64,000 nucleotides of DNA from Ottelia alismoides (lineage: Eukaryota; Streptophyta; Magnoliopsida; Alismatales; Hydrocharitaceae), in assembly GCA_037367405.1 (NCBI GenBank), contig JAZKJV010005763.1, positions 62,001 through 126,000 on the forward strand, written 5' to 3'. Positions 12,641-24,147 of this stretch are shown one piece after another (the stretch's first letter is position 1; each line of letters begins with the position of its first letter). A program made the position numbers and the translations under genes. The notes under the pieces were generated by a model. That model saw only the letters and a list, made by a program, of their open reading frames with translations. It was not told the origin of the DNA and searched no databases.

Positions 12641-14330
12641 TTCCTAGTCGCTTTGTGATGTATGGTTGGTGTTGTTGATGTCACGTTGGACGAGATATTC
12701 TGGGTTTTCAATTATTTGATATGAAATAAAAGTGAATGTGTCGTTGACCCAAGAATCTGCAACAAAATTTTTTTTTTGTTCTCAAGCCAAATTATGTACA
12801 AAAAAAGTAGCAAGAGAATTTTTTCTATTTAATTAACATGTAGAGCAATAGGATTGAACACAGGGAGGCTACAATTCTTGAGGGTTATTCAAATAATCGA
12901 AAAAAACAATTAAAGGAAAAAGGAATCTCAAATACTAACTACCTTGGTATTGTGAATTTTTTATCCTTTTTATATTTTTATTTTTTTGTTTCTATTTTTT
13001 ATTTTCTTATTTTCAATTTTTTAATGATTTTAATTTTTGATTTTTTTTACTTTTTAAAAATATGATTTTCAAAATAAATTCATGCACAAAAGAAATAGAA
13101 TTACTTTCTTTTTGGAGTTTTCAAATATAAAAAAAATGCCCAAAAATGTCTAAAGAAAATCTTTTTGTATTTTTTAAGAATAAATACTATTTTTGTATAA
13201 TTTTAAGAGATTTTTATATTTTTTTAGTATTTTTAAGATGAATAAAAACAAGGGAAAATGCAAACAATGAGCAAGCAGGATTATTTCGCTATTTAATAAA
13301 ATGAAATGAAATCAAAATTTCAGCTATTATTTTTCATAAAAACTAGAGGAAATTATCTACAAATAAGAACTTAAATCACAATTTTTAATTTTTCTATAAT
13401 TTTATAAGATTTTTTAGATTTTTAGTATTTTACAATCTCTTTGGGTTTTATAAGTAATTAATGCACAGAAATTGTATAGAAAATAAAACGCATAAAAATA
13501 AACCTAATCTATTTTTTTGGAATTTTTTACGCAATATTTTAATTTTTATGAATTTTTTTAATTTTAGACTGAGAAAATGATGCGGTTTTTTATTTTTTAA
13601 TTATATAAAATGAAAATAAAATGCAATGAAAATTTTATACAATGAAGATGCACATAACAGGAGTATCACAAGATTTTTCGCATAATTTATTGAGCATTAA
13701 AAGACAAGCCAATAAACAGTCTGAATAAGAGGGATCTATTTGCAAATATTTATTATTTCTACATTAAAATATAAACAAGAGCAGGAAGCAAAGTGCAAAT
13801 TACTCAAGTTGTACAAGATATGCAGTGATTTGGTTAAGGAAGGGGCTTCTTTGCAAGAATGAAAACTTCTAAGGGGTAGAATGCAATTGTTCTAATTTTT
13901 TATTCCCACTAAGGTTTCTCTTTGTCCTATTTCTTTGTTCAAGCCAAAGTAGGGGATCCGTCACCACCTCTCTTCCTCCTTCCCATGTGCAGCACGGGGT
14001 CGACGACTTCAAGGGATCAACGGTTGGAATGACAACACACGCGGAAATCCAAGCTCTAGGAGCGTGATGATGGTGTTTGCACGGTCGGCGGTGGATCGAC
14101 GAGGCGGGCTGAGCTCTACAAGGAAGGGTGGATGGAGCGTGCTCGTTGCGCGTAGATGGTGGTTAATGGGTGGCTAGCGGCGACGGGGCTTCCTGGGGGG
14201 TGACACACGCCCCATGGCGGCGGGAGGAGCTCCAGGTAGAGGGGTTGTACGGCCGGAGGGCGCAGTGGCGCTGGCAATGGACGAGAGTGCATGGCTCCAG
14301 ATGGCAGTGAAGGGAGAGCACGACCGTGGC
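12641..14330 (-). repeat. Antisense LTR-like segment (R1), cut at right end
   Basis: No gene. The minus strand carries a U5-like 'tccctgtgttcaatcc' motif at about 12,851-12,866. A long AT-rich tract follows (12,950-13,700), then a GC-rich patch (13,930-14,330) whose short frames have no domain. R1 ends exactly where the sequence changes to the truncated gypsy LTR at 14,331; R2 continues through the same patch to about 44,640. Confidence 0.4.
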
Positions 14331-14929
14331 TGAATACATGTATATAGGAATATTATCACTATTTATTTCACCATTGTAAATAAACAATAAAAATAAAATA
14401 AAAATTATTTTATACTATAAATTTTATGTTGTAAATAAATAAAATGTAAAATTAGAGGATTTGTACAAAAAAAGAAAATATAAATATAAATATAAAATAC
14501 ATTGGTATTTTATACCTGTATATAATATAATATACTGTATCTAGCATAATTTATTTTTCATAAAAATAAATAAAAATCACTAAAAATAGTTTGAAAATAA
14601 ATAAACATTTTTTATTTTGTAAATATTTTAAAATAAAATCGTTTTCTATTTTTAAATTAATTTATAAACATTTCTAACCCTGCTAATTTCTGATTGGTCC
14701 ACGGGGGACTGTTGACATTGGTCAACTGTCCCCCCTGGACCACCTCTCACCCGAATCCAACTTCAACCCGATTCTCTCCGAATTTTCTCGAAGTGATCCG
14801 ACCTACATTTGCATCACTCCGCAGCTCCGACTACCGAGGAATGATCCAACTCATACGCCTGATGTTGCCATTAGGGATCCATTCCTCGGATTGCGCACTC
14901 AAGCTCCCATCTTCTCGGACCCTGCAGAG

Positions 14930-14936
14930 TATATAG
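14930..14936 (+). promoter_or_regulatory. TATA box of the 5' LTR
   Basis: The sequence gagtatatagcctcgg lies between a GC-richer U3-like stretch and a polypyrimidine/GC-rich stretch. The same TATATAG occurs at the homologous place in the 3' LTR (24,141). Position and conservation suggest the retroelement's RNA polymerase II promoter. The U3 of this copy is truncated upstream. Confidence 0.5.
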
Positions 14937-15908
14937 CCTCGGAGAGCCGCATTTTCTTCTTCATCTTTGGCCCTTCCCCTTGTCTCTGATGACCTCGTCC
15001 TCTTCGTCTGAGTGACAACTGACCTGAGAGAGAGTATCAGCGAGGTTTTGAGTGCCGGAAACCTTAGGTCCGACGAGATTCTCGTCGTGCTCCACCGCAA
15101 GGTGAGCCCGAGCCTCTGGACCCGTCGATCCATCGAGGCGAAGACCCCTGGAGGTCGCTGACCTCCAGCCCAGACGAACCCCTCCATCAGGTAGCTTAGA
15201 TAATCTTTAGTTCGCTTTAATTTCTTTCTTTGTCGATTTTTGGTCAGCAAGCCTTCATCGGACCATCCTGCGTCATCGGACCATCCTTCCGTTGCTTCGA
15301 CCAGCCCATCACCTTCACAAGACTCCTACCCACCTTCTACGCCCCTCCACTCAAGCTGAATCGCACAAGGAACAGGATATCAGCCTTCCTCCGCCATCGC
15401 CTCGCCGGAAGGACCCGCTCCACCTCGCCCCTTCACCCATTTCATGCCTTAACGGGTCGAGGGAATTTTCCCTCGACCCAGGTGTCGTCCTGTGCAGGTT
15501 TGAACAAAGAAGGGTCTCATCTGGAGGTCCAAACACCAGAGCACATGAGCTCCAGGTGCCAAATGTCGCCGGGCCACTCCAGGTGTCCTTGGCCTCATCG
15601 GAGCACAGCAGCAGCTGTGGATCGTCATCGGCTTCATATTCCCCATTCCAGCAGCTTCAGAGGATGCTCCAGTAGCTCGTATCAATCTAGCAAATCTCGC
15701 TGGCGGTGAGTTCTTCGCAGTTCTTCCTGGAGGCACCTCCGCTTTTGGATCGAGCCCCAGTGCCAGTTCTGATCGTGACCCTTCATCTCTGGGGAGATCT
15801 CGACCGTCTGATCCGTCTGAGGATCCTCTACCAGCCGTCCATCGCCGAATTAGTATCGCCCACTCATAGCCGTCAGATCTTAAGTGGATAACGATCGACC
15901 GTTGGATC

Positions 15909-15917
15909 TCTAATAAA
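15909..15917 (+). terminator. Poly(A) signal-like AATAAA in the 5' LTR
   Basis: The string ctaataaaagg follows the GC-rich R-like stretch about 1 kb downstream of the TATA box. The 3' LTR has gtaataaaagg at the matching place (near 25,119). This would serve as the polyadenylation signal in the R region; role inferred from position. Confidence 0.35.
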
Positions 15918-17228
15918 AGGCGTAATTTACACTTAGGCCCTCTTTGCTTTTTGCATTTATTTTGTAGTCCTGTAAATATTTTTCGCAGTTATTTTACTTT
16001 AGACATTTTGCACTTAGGACCTCATCTTTCTTTTATTTGCAATTTAGTCCTTTTGTATGTGGAGCACGTGGTCTAGCACGTGCCTTGTGGGTTAATTGCA
16101 CATTTCTTCCTAAGCTTTATTATTGTTACTGTTTGAACTTTTATAAATAAGAATTGCATTTATACCCCTGCTTGTGTGCTTCACGTGCCGCCCTCGTGCG
16201 ATCTTGGCTTTTTGCATATTTGGCCCCACATTTCTTACAAGTGTTATCATTTGTCCCCTGAAATATAATTTCTTTGCATCTAGATCCCTGTGTGTTGTAT
16301 GGTTTTGATTGGATGAAATAAATATCAAATCTCTCCCAAATTTCATGAAATTTGGACATATGGCTCCTGCCAATGTATAAAAATTTCCGTGAATTTTTGG
16401 GCCATTTTTGTTTTCATTTTCTATTTTTAAAAAGTCAAAAACCTCTGATTTTGCTTCTATCTAAATTGAAAAATCAACTAAAAATATGTAAAGCCTCTAA
16501 AAATTCAAAAAAATATTCTGTGTTTGTTTTCATGTGTTCTTACTTCTATCCAATTTTTGTTGTATTTGGATTTATAAAAACCCTAAAAAGTAAAAAACAC
16601 TAAAAAACTTAGAAAAATAATTAAAAAAATAAAAATAAAAAAAATGCAATTTCAATTTCTTTAGTTAGATTTTTATTTTTATTGTTGCTTGAATTTTATA
16701 GGCTATTTAGATATTTTTAAATAGCCTTTAGATTCTGGTTGCACAGTTCCTTTGATTTTCGACCTTGTTTGGTTTTTATAAAATTCATTAAAAATTAGAA
16801 AAATCTAAGAAAAATATCAAAAACACCTGAATATTTGCAAAACCCAAAAATATTTTTATTTTAATTTTCTGACCTATTTTTGTGTATTTAATAAATATTT
16901 GTTTGTGTCTTTTTGCCTTCTTTTATTCATTTTTCTTATTTTTAAAATTCACAAAAAAAATTAAAAGCCAAAAAACCATCAAAAATATTTTATTTCTTTT
17001 GAGTCCCGACTACTTCGTAGGATTTCCCAATCCATGTTCCTTGTGTTCGACCCTGGTAGCTATACCAGGTAAAATAAAATAGCAAGATTGTTGTTTGCTT
17101 TATTTGCTTGATTTTATATTTGGCCGTCTTCGAGTTTTCTTATTGAGTGAGCTTCACTGTTCGGGTCACAACGACCCTGATTTTAATACATTTACCCAAA
17201 TCGTGGGGATCTTTTCGCTCATCAGAAT

Positions 17229-17246
17229 TGCACTGTTGACGGGGAG
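17229..17246 (+). other. Decayed primer-binding site (tRNA-Asp type)
   Basis: Three bases after the LTR end, ttgcactgttgacgggga matches 14 of 18 positions of tggcgccgttgccgggga, the tRNA-Asp-complementary site typical of Athila/Tat elements. All four mismatches (17,230, 17,233, 17,235, 17,240) hit G or C of that site: three give T or A by transition and one gives A from C. Following gagcac also fits the usual leader. Confidence 0.65.
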
Positions 17247-18656
17247 CACGGCTTAGTAGTCGGTTTTCTTTTTCGATTTTACTTCATTTCATGGCTTTTT
17301 CGCAGCTTTTCATTCTTTTGCGGCTTTTGTTTTTCTTTGATTTTCTTTTATTTCTTTTCTTTTTATTTTTGTTTTTGTTTTGTTTGTTTTCGTTTCTTTT
17401 TTTTATTTTGTTTATTTTTACTTTTATTTTTATCTTTATTTTTGTCATTTTTATTTTATTTTATTTTTCATTATTATAATAATTGTGGGCTGACACATTC
17501 TTGTTTGACTTTCTTGCAAGGGCCTGGGGATCAAGGCAGCTTTCTTCGGGAAGCTGACGCAACCGCAAGACTTGGAGGCGTCTCCTTTCTGCATAAAGCA
17601 GCAAGAGAGCGCAAGAGAGGTGAGCAGGAGTGAGGAGAGAGTAGTTTAAAGCTAGCTTAGCTTAGTTTTATTTTCAGCACATTCTTATTGTAATAATATA
17701 GGGACAGACTCAGACACTCTCAAGGACTCTTGGTGATTTTCGGGGTCAGTTTTTCCCGGCACCGGTGTGCTCGGGGGACCTCACCGCATTTTGGTTTTTA
17801 TCGCTTTATTTTCTTTTGTTTCACGTGGATTTTTGTGCTTGAGCCCCTAGATTTAGGTTTCTATTTGATTGAACCAGGTAGCATTCGGTCCAAAGCCCCT
17901 GATAGAATATATGTTCCTATAGAACATGCTTGGACTTAGACAAATAAATCTGTGCTTCACGATAATAGAAGTTTCTGTTTAGGACGGTTCTCGCTCTGCA
18001 TCCATATAGATTAGTTTAAATTTATGCATGGATCATATTGCATGTAGACTGCTAGAGAAAGGTATGCCTTCTATCTCGTGCATGCATTCATAGATTTCAT
18101 CACGCATCGGCTTTTCCGTCTTCCTCCCTCTATTTTTTGGACTTAGGAATAAAAAGGAAATAGGAAAATTCGTTAGGCGTTGTTTGATTTTTGAAAAATA
18201 CCTAAAAACAAAAACCATACAATTGGGACTATTAATCAAACTTGATCTGAAAAGACACCGACTTAATAAATTGTCTTGGGAGAGCAATCCCCTCATTGTA
18301 TGGTTTGGATGGGCGAGAGAGTGACACGCACCCTAGGCTAGAGCCATATCCGACTCTTCTTCAGACTACTTGTCTGGGCTAGTCGTTCTCCAGTGAGGAT
18401 CGCTCCGGTTTCTGGTAAAGTGGGCCGCGATATCCTTAGCAGAGCAAGTCGATTGGGTAGATGGTAAATGGTTCGTGACTTGTACTGGTTGGGAAAGATC
18501 TAGCTTCAGATCAGGACAGTCTCTTGGGGGTGTTGGATTCCTATCAGCTCGCTTAATCGCTCTGAAAGACTATTTGATCACCTAAATAAAAACGACAAGA
18601 CAAAAGACCAAACCGTTACGGTCATCAGCTTTGCGTGCGTAGGAGAATTAGGGGTT
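17247..18656 (+). other. T-rich untranslated leader of the gypsy element
   Basis: No gene. A thymine-dominated tract spans 17,270-17,480; the hydrophobic frames read from it are composition artefacts. It is followed by mixed leader sequence, including tttttcccggcaccgg near 17,750. The stretch 18,230-18,560 is more GC-rich. Long T-rich leaders between the primer site and gag are common in Athila/Tat-type elements. Confidence 0.6.
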
Positions 18657-20894
18657 TTGCTCGACCGATCTTGTTTGCTTTTTCAGATCCCATCCGCCTT
18701 CTTCGACTCTATCTATCTTTCTAGTCATCTATCATTTTCCCTTCCACCCTCCCTTCAGTTCTCTTCTTATTCTCTATCTCGGAATGATGGATCGCCCTCC
18801 TTTCATGCTGACTCTTACGGCTTAACCTTCTTATTTCCATCACTCTAGTCCACTCTCAAGGGAGGTTAGAACTCCGACCGACCTTCTATTTCTACTTCCA
18901 TCTCCCACCTTTCTTCTGGGCATGTTGTGCTAGACGTTCGTGGAGATCTGACTGACCAGATGCGAGAGACGGACGATTTCATTGCTGGGATGAGAGTGCA
19001 CTCCATACGCCAGCACAGAGGGCAGACACGAGTTTCAGACACCTTTGAAGACAGGACGAGAGATGAGCAGATATGCTAGGAAGCTCAGTCAGCTTCTACA
19101 TTGAGACCCTTTATTCTTGACTTGGAGTTCATTTAGAGACTGCCGAAATTCTCAAGGGATGTGCACGAGGAGCCATATCTTCATCTGTCCGAATTTGAGG
19201 AGTTCTGTGTGACCCAGACATATTCAGATATCACTTTGGAGGAGCTAATGTTGAAGACCTTCCCATTTTCACTTCAGGACAGAGCCATGAAACGACACAG
19301 ACGACTAAGAAGAAGATTCGCTACGTGGGGAGACATACGCTTCGAATTTCTACAGAGATACTATCCCCAGTGTAGAGCAGATATGATGCGATCTTTGATC
19401 ACAAATTTTTCAGTAGACCATCGGGAGCCAGTGCATGATGCATGGCTGAGGTTTCTTGACCTCTTGAGGAGATTTCCAAATCATGGTCTTTTACCGATCG
19501 ACATTATCGAGATCTCCATGAGGGGGATGACCACTGATCAGATAGAACTGGTAGTGACCTCGTGCGGTGGTTCACACCACAGTTCTGACATTGATTTACT
19601 TGATGCCATCTCGAGATTACTTTCACAGATTCGATCTTCACGAGATGCAGTAGTCGGGACAACACACGAGGATGATGTGATACCAATTGGTTGTGCCGCT
19701 CTTCACGATGATACAACTTCTACACACCAGATTGAGGACATGGATTTTGCTACAACACAGATGATGATGACATGACTGCCATAGTGGAGGTCCTGACCCA
19801 GAGACAGATCAAGTTCCTGTTGGTCTTCCAACTAGAGTTCGAGATGGTCCCATACTTTTCAGTTGACGAGTCTTGGATATCAGATCGTCTGATATTCTAG
19901 GAGATAAAGGAGCCCATGCTACGACAACCATCAGTCCAGACATTTCAGTGACCATTCCCAGACGACTCAGCTTCTACTCTACAGAGGTACTTCTCTGATT
20001 CCGACAGATATCTGGAATTAGCCCAGCAGCCAGAGCTCGATGCGGGATACCACTTTGAGAGGCCAGATATAGATAGTCTTGTATTTGAGACTGGTGTCCT
20101 CTATTTGGATGAGATAGATACATTTTATGAGGACCAGACGATAGCCAGCACTGCCGCAACTCAAGGATCAGTTTCAGACACTTCAGCTTCTGCATTGGTG
20201 ACCAGTACCATTTCCTGTTTCCAGATTATTCAGAGACAGACTTCAGCAGATGAGGCATTTTGGTACACATAGTGGGTACTTGACAGTAGCGCAGATGTTC
20301 ATTCAGATTATGAACCTCCATTTCTCACTGATCTTGCATTACTCCTCGAGGGTTCTGCGAGAGGATGCACCATATGACGTGTACTCGGTTTCACTTCCAG
20401 AGAGTGTGTCCAATCTGTCGGATCTTGAAACCAAGTCTTCTGATCTTTCTGATTTTGAGTTGTCTCACCTTGACGACCCTCACGAGGATGAGCCGGTCTT
20501 TGAGATATTCGACGATCTATCTTATTTTTCTCCATTATGTGCATCAGATATCAGTTTTTTTAGTGAGTCTCCTGATATTGACTTTCCACACCTTTTTGAG
20601 ATGCTGATTGATGTGGAGGATTCCATGATTGATCCTTCTTTCTCCATGTTTGATTTCTTCGGCTCTACACTTCCACTCCATTTTGATCTTGAGCCGATGA
20701 TGTCATTTGTGCTACCGGATCCCGATTACATCTTCCCATATCCTTGCCCGGTAGCAGACACCCGCTTGATTGCCTACTTGGGTATCTTCGTTCACATCAT
20801 TGATTTCATCGTAGTTCATCTACCACAACTACGACGACAGTACGACATTCGCCTTACAGATCCCGTCCTGAAACGTGATACTTCATTGTCCTAA
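18657..20894 (+). pseudogene. gag: Degenerate gag (Retrotrans_gag-like) with acidic C-terminal extension
   Basis: The core open frame (19,161-19,775, 204 codons) shows the plant gypsy gag pattern: PYLHLSEFEEFC, then LKTFPFSLQDRA, a W-x-F segment (TWGDIRFEFLQRYYP), RADMMRSL, EPVHDAWLRF and a RGM motif. This is the capsid domain that assembles retroelement particles. Upstream in the same frame the sequence continues (LDVRGDLTDQM, QHRGQTRVSDTF) but has stops at 19,077 and 19,134. Downstream a frameshift near 19,770 leads into an acidic stretch (ELAQQPELDAGYHF, DSLVFETGVLYLDE), and another frame shift near 20,240 leads to an open frame to 20,894 rich in D, E, S, F and P. No zinc knuckle, protease or polymerase motif is seen. 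A gag-only, non-autonomous element is the simplest reading. Confidence 0.8.
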
Positions 20895-21043
20895 CATTCG
20901 CGCCCAGCTAGGGGCGTAAAACCTAGCGCTTGTTGAGAGGCACCTCAACATTGTCCACTTTGTATATACGTGTTTCGTCTTGATTTATTCTTTGTTTCTT
21001 CTGTTTTGTTTCACACCCCAGGTCTCATTAAGGATTATCTTTG

Positions 21044-21499
21044 TTATACTTAGGATGCACCTTATCCTAAGTATAAGGGGGTGTAAACACCGAGTTGTTC
21101 CCTTTCGTTTTGTTTCATTACTCATGTCGTTGCCTATACTTAAGGATCCTTCACCTTAAGTATAGGGGAGTATTGCCGTCCCTTCCATCTTGTAGATATT
21201 TGTCTTCTTTTCTGCCTTTGTTTTGATGCCTATACTTAGGGATATTTTACCCTAAGTATAAGGGAGGTAGACCCTGTACATACTCCCACTCGGATTTCCC
21301 TTTGTGTACAACCTGCTATACTTAGGATTACTTGATCCTAAGTATAGGGGGAAACCCCCAGATCTTTTCATTTCTATTCATTCATTCGTATTTGTAGTAT
21401 AGGTTTTCCTTTTCACTTCCCTATACTAAGCACGAGTTATGTCTTCTTCATCGCTCTTGATTCACTCTGATGACATCGTTCGAGCAAAGTATAGGGGGG
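21044..21499 (+). repeat. Array of five hairpins, each followed by a polypurine-like G run
   Basis: Hairpin 1: arms 21,044-21,056 and 21,064-21,076 (13 bp, loop 7). Hairpin 2: 21,133-21,145 and 21,154-21,166 (13 bp, loop 8). Hairpin 3: 21,231-21,241 and 21,250-21,260 (11 bp, loop 8). Hairpin 4: 21,316-21,328 and 21,335-21,347 (13 bp, loop 6). All four stems are perfect, use the same tatactta/taagtata core and are spaced 85-98 bases apart. Each 3' arm runs into a G-rich string (aagggggtg, ggggag, agggagg, ggggga). A fifth, longer and imperfect one (about 21,419-21,496) ends aaagtatagggggg, identical over 14 bases to the true polypurine tract at 23,092. Stems covary: hairpin 2 has an extra A paired with T, so pairing is kept while sequence differs. 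Confidence 0.85.
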
Positions 21500-23091
21500 T
21501 GTCGTATATATTTCATATATACTTTAGCTATAACTCGTACTTTGTATGAATGTGCTAATAAATAAAATGGATAAAATCCTTAAAAATCCATAAAAATTAA
21601 AAAAAAATCTTGTACATAAAATTCTTTATTGCACATACATAGCTATGTACAAAATTATTTTTGTAAAAATGTCTGTAACAATGTTCTGTGTAAATAGTTT
21701 GTAAATATTTTAATATCAAAATTATGTATAGAGTACAAAATTTTTGTAAAATGTTTGAAAAACAAACAGTTTGCAAAAATCCTTATGTAAATGTGTGTAA
21801 ATATTTTGCAGAACTTCTGCATTCATGCATACATCCATGTTTTCAAACATTTTCTAAAATTTTGCACTTTTTCAAAAATTTTCAAAAATTGCATTTTTGT
21901 AAATATTTGTATAGTTTTTCTGAATTATAGTTGACATTTAAACTAGCCTGGAATTAAATTGAAAAATGGATCTTGGCTAAGATCTTAATCCATCTTATTC
22001 TAAGAGGAACCTTATAGGGCTTAGGATTGAGACTTTTCAGGTCCATGGTGACTTAATTCTTTGAGTCCACTAGGCTATGATCATATGTCATCTTGATGAC
22101 CTAAGTAGAACACTTAACAACACACACATGACTCTCACAGACAATGGCTTTACTTGGACCAGCACTTTACACCTAGATCTCTACAGATGAGGTGGTGAGG
22201 AGGCGGTCTTCTTTGACTTGGGGTAGCATATGAGGGTAGTACTTCTAGGCGGAACCTCTCTTCTTCTTATAGTGAAGGAAGTGCATCTCAACTTGGTCTG
22301 GTAGCAATGAGGCCTAAAGACTGGAGTTGTGGGTTGCAATAAAGCTTCAAAAGAGGGATAGTCTACTGGCACAAGAGGAAAAACTCCTTATGTATATATG
22401 TTGCACCATGTAGATATGTTGTACATATGCACATCAAAAAAATGTGCAAAAAGAAAAAAACTCCAAAAAAGTGGTGGGTCTGATAGAAAATGAAATACCC
22501 ACCAGAGTGTATATAGTCCAATAGAGCAAAGCTTATGTTACCCATACCCATCTCATGAAGCTTGCATAAGGGAGATTTAGCTAACCTGGTTGAGCTCCCA
22601 AGGATACATGGCTACACTGGTCATGGTCCATTCTCTTCTTCCTCCTCTTCTTAAGCCGGTTGAACTTGAACATAGAAGGGAATACCCCGCTTCTCGAGGA
22701 AAGAGTTGCCAGACTAGGGTATTAGAGTTACCTTGTTGGGGAGGGTTGTCACTTTGCTATTTCTGAGGTGGAGAGCTACATATCACTTACACCGTACAAG
22801 AAAAGTTTCATAGTCATCAGAGTTTGTGTATGTAGACTTGTTCTGATCTGGATTGTTGAGGAGTCTTGACTATAGATTAGTGGAACTTAGAGGCTGTTAA
22901 GTTTTAAACCTAAGTCCAAATAAGGTTTCGACAAATTAATAATCCAAAGATATGACTGAGCTCCATGCTTCAATTTAATGAAGAGAAGTTTAATAATCAG
23001 CATTGATTCACCTTCTTTTTCTTCTTTTTCGTTTCCTTTTTCTTTTTCACTTCTTTTTCAAATAAGTGTTTGCTAAGGGACTAGCAAAAGT
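21500..23091 (+). other. Noncoding 3' internal region of the gypsy element
   Basis: No gene is recognised. Directly after the fifth G run the sequence reads TGTCGTATATATTTC, which looks like an LTR start and matches in reverse complement the sequence around 11,896. An AT-rich tract (21,540-21,930) is followed by mixed sequence. A small hairpin (tttgcta/tagcaaa) sits just before the polypurine tract near 23,069-23,088. It may be an older LTR edge captured inside the element. Confidence 0.45.
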
Positions 23092-23105
23092 AAAGTATAG
23101 GGGGG
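23092..23105 (+). other. Polypurine tract before the 3' LTR
   Basis: aaagtatagggggg lies immediately before TGATGAG, the first bases of the 3' LTR. This is where plus-strand synthesis is primed in LTR retrotransposons. The same 14-mer occurs at 21,486-21,499. Confidence 0.8.
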
Positions 23106-23518
23106 TGATGAGTATTCATTCATCACTATTTATTCTTTTATTTTAGATATTTTTCTTGGCAAAATACCATGCATATAGTTGTAAATACAATAAGTTACCA
23201 ATGAGCATGCTTTTGTTAAATATTAATAATTAGCTTGTTTTGTGCAAAAATAAAAGAATAAAGAATAATGAAAAAGATGGAGATATTTAGAATAAATATT
23301 GAGTGACCTAAACCCAAGGGAGGGCCAAGCATTGGCCTGACCGCCAAATAAAACAAGTAGAGAGAGATAGGGTCATTCAACCTCGTAGATACTCCTTCTC
23401 TTTGTATATATTTTGTTTCCACAAAAATAAAATTAAAAATGAGTTTCTAACCGTTGTATATATTTCTAAAAATAAAAAAATAGAAAAATAAAATTAAATT
23501 AAAAATAAAATCATTTTT

Positions 23519-23537
23519 CTCTCTCTCTCTCTCTCTC
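23519..23537 (+). repeat. (CT)n microsatellite in the 3' LTR
   Basis: A run of about nine CT units inside U3. The 5' LTR copy begins matching just after the homologous position, so this tract marks the limit of the truncated part. Confidence 0.85.
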
Positions 23538-24140
23538 ACCCGTGTGCATAATACATGTATATAGGAATAATATCACTATTTATTTCACCCTTGTAAATAA
23601 ACAATAAAAATAAAATAAAATTATTTTATACTCTAAAATTTATGTTGTAAATAAATAAAATATAAAATTAGAGTATTTATAAAAAATAAGAAAATAAAAA
23701 TATAAAATACATTGGTATTTTATACTAGTATATAATATAATATATTATATATAGCACAATTTATTTTTCATAAAAATAAATAAAAATCACTAGAAAATAG
23801 TTTGAAAATAAATAAACATTTTTTATTTTGTAAATATTGTAAAATGAAATCATTTTCTATTTTTAAATTATTTTATAAACATTATTGACCCTGCTAATTT
23901 CTGATTGGTCCACGGGGGACTGTTGACCATGGTCAACTGCCCCCCCTAGACCACCTCTCACCCGGATCCGACTTCAACCCGATTCTCTCCGAATTTTCCC
24001 GAAGTGATCCGACCTCCATTTGCATCATTCCGCAGATCCAATTACCGAGGAATGATCCAACTCACACGTTTGATGTCGCCATTAGGGATCCATTCCTCGG
24101 ATTGCACGCTCAAGCTCCCATCTTCTCGGACCCTACATAG

Positions 24141-24147
24141 TATATAG
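24141..24147 (+). promoter_or_regulatory. TATA box of the 3' LTR
   Basis: catagtatatagcctcgg is the counterpart of the TATA at 14,930 in the 5' LTR. From this position a transcript would read out into 26,439 and beyond. Confidence 0.5.

Larger units (their letters stand above)
1..14330. repeat. R1: left copy of a 14.3 kb duplicated retroelement block
   Basis: This block is repeated in direct orientation at 30,299-44,592, with the offset drifting between about 30,240 and 30,300 through small indels. The two copies align from the first base of the window through the antisense copia remnant, the GC-rich patches near 8.0-9.3 kb and 13.9-14.3 kb, and every AT-rich spacer, with scattered substitutions and short indels. 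Both carry the same internal deletion at the end of the copia reverse transcriptase, so they are copies of one already decayed locus rather than independent insertions. R1 is cut off by the window start on the left and by the truncated LTR at 14,331 on the right. I infer a segmental duplication of nested retroelements; identity was judged by eye. Confidence 0.9.
14331..17225 (+). repeat. 5' LTR remnant of the gypsy element (5' truncated)
   Basis: Aligns with 23,550-26,438 of the 3' LTR and ends in the same gctcatca. The first ~442 bases of the full LTR (23,106-23,547) are missing: the junction with R1 falls at tgaatacatg, and in the 3' LTR the corresponding point lies just after a (CT)n run. 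A promoter-like TATA, an AATAAA signal near 15,911 and the U5-like gtgttcgaccctgg near 17,044 are present. Open frames such as 15,230-15,709 are not kept at equal length in the other LTR and are not treated as genes. Confidence 0.88.

Noticed and set aside
15230..15709. 159-codon frame in the 5' LTR, with partners in other phases
   Set aside because: The homologous part of the 3' LTR has different frame limits (24,502-25,097) and indels shift phase; GC-rich LTR sequence gives long chance frames.
17291..17633. Strongly hydrophobic frames that look like membrane proteins
   Set aside because: They come from the T-rich leader (Phe/Leu codons) in several phases and have no family.
18301..18560. 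Possible structured or tRNA-like leader sequence
   Set aside because: No tRNA or known ncRNA signature could be assigned; retained only as leader.
21044..21347. Regularly spaced palindromes as a possible CRISPR-like array
   Set aside because: Spacers between hairpins are not uniform protospacer-like units, the host is a plant, and the context is an LTR element 3' region.
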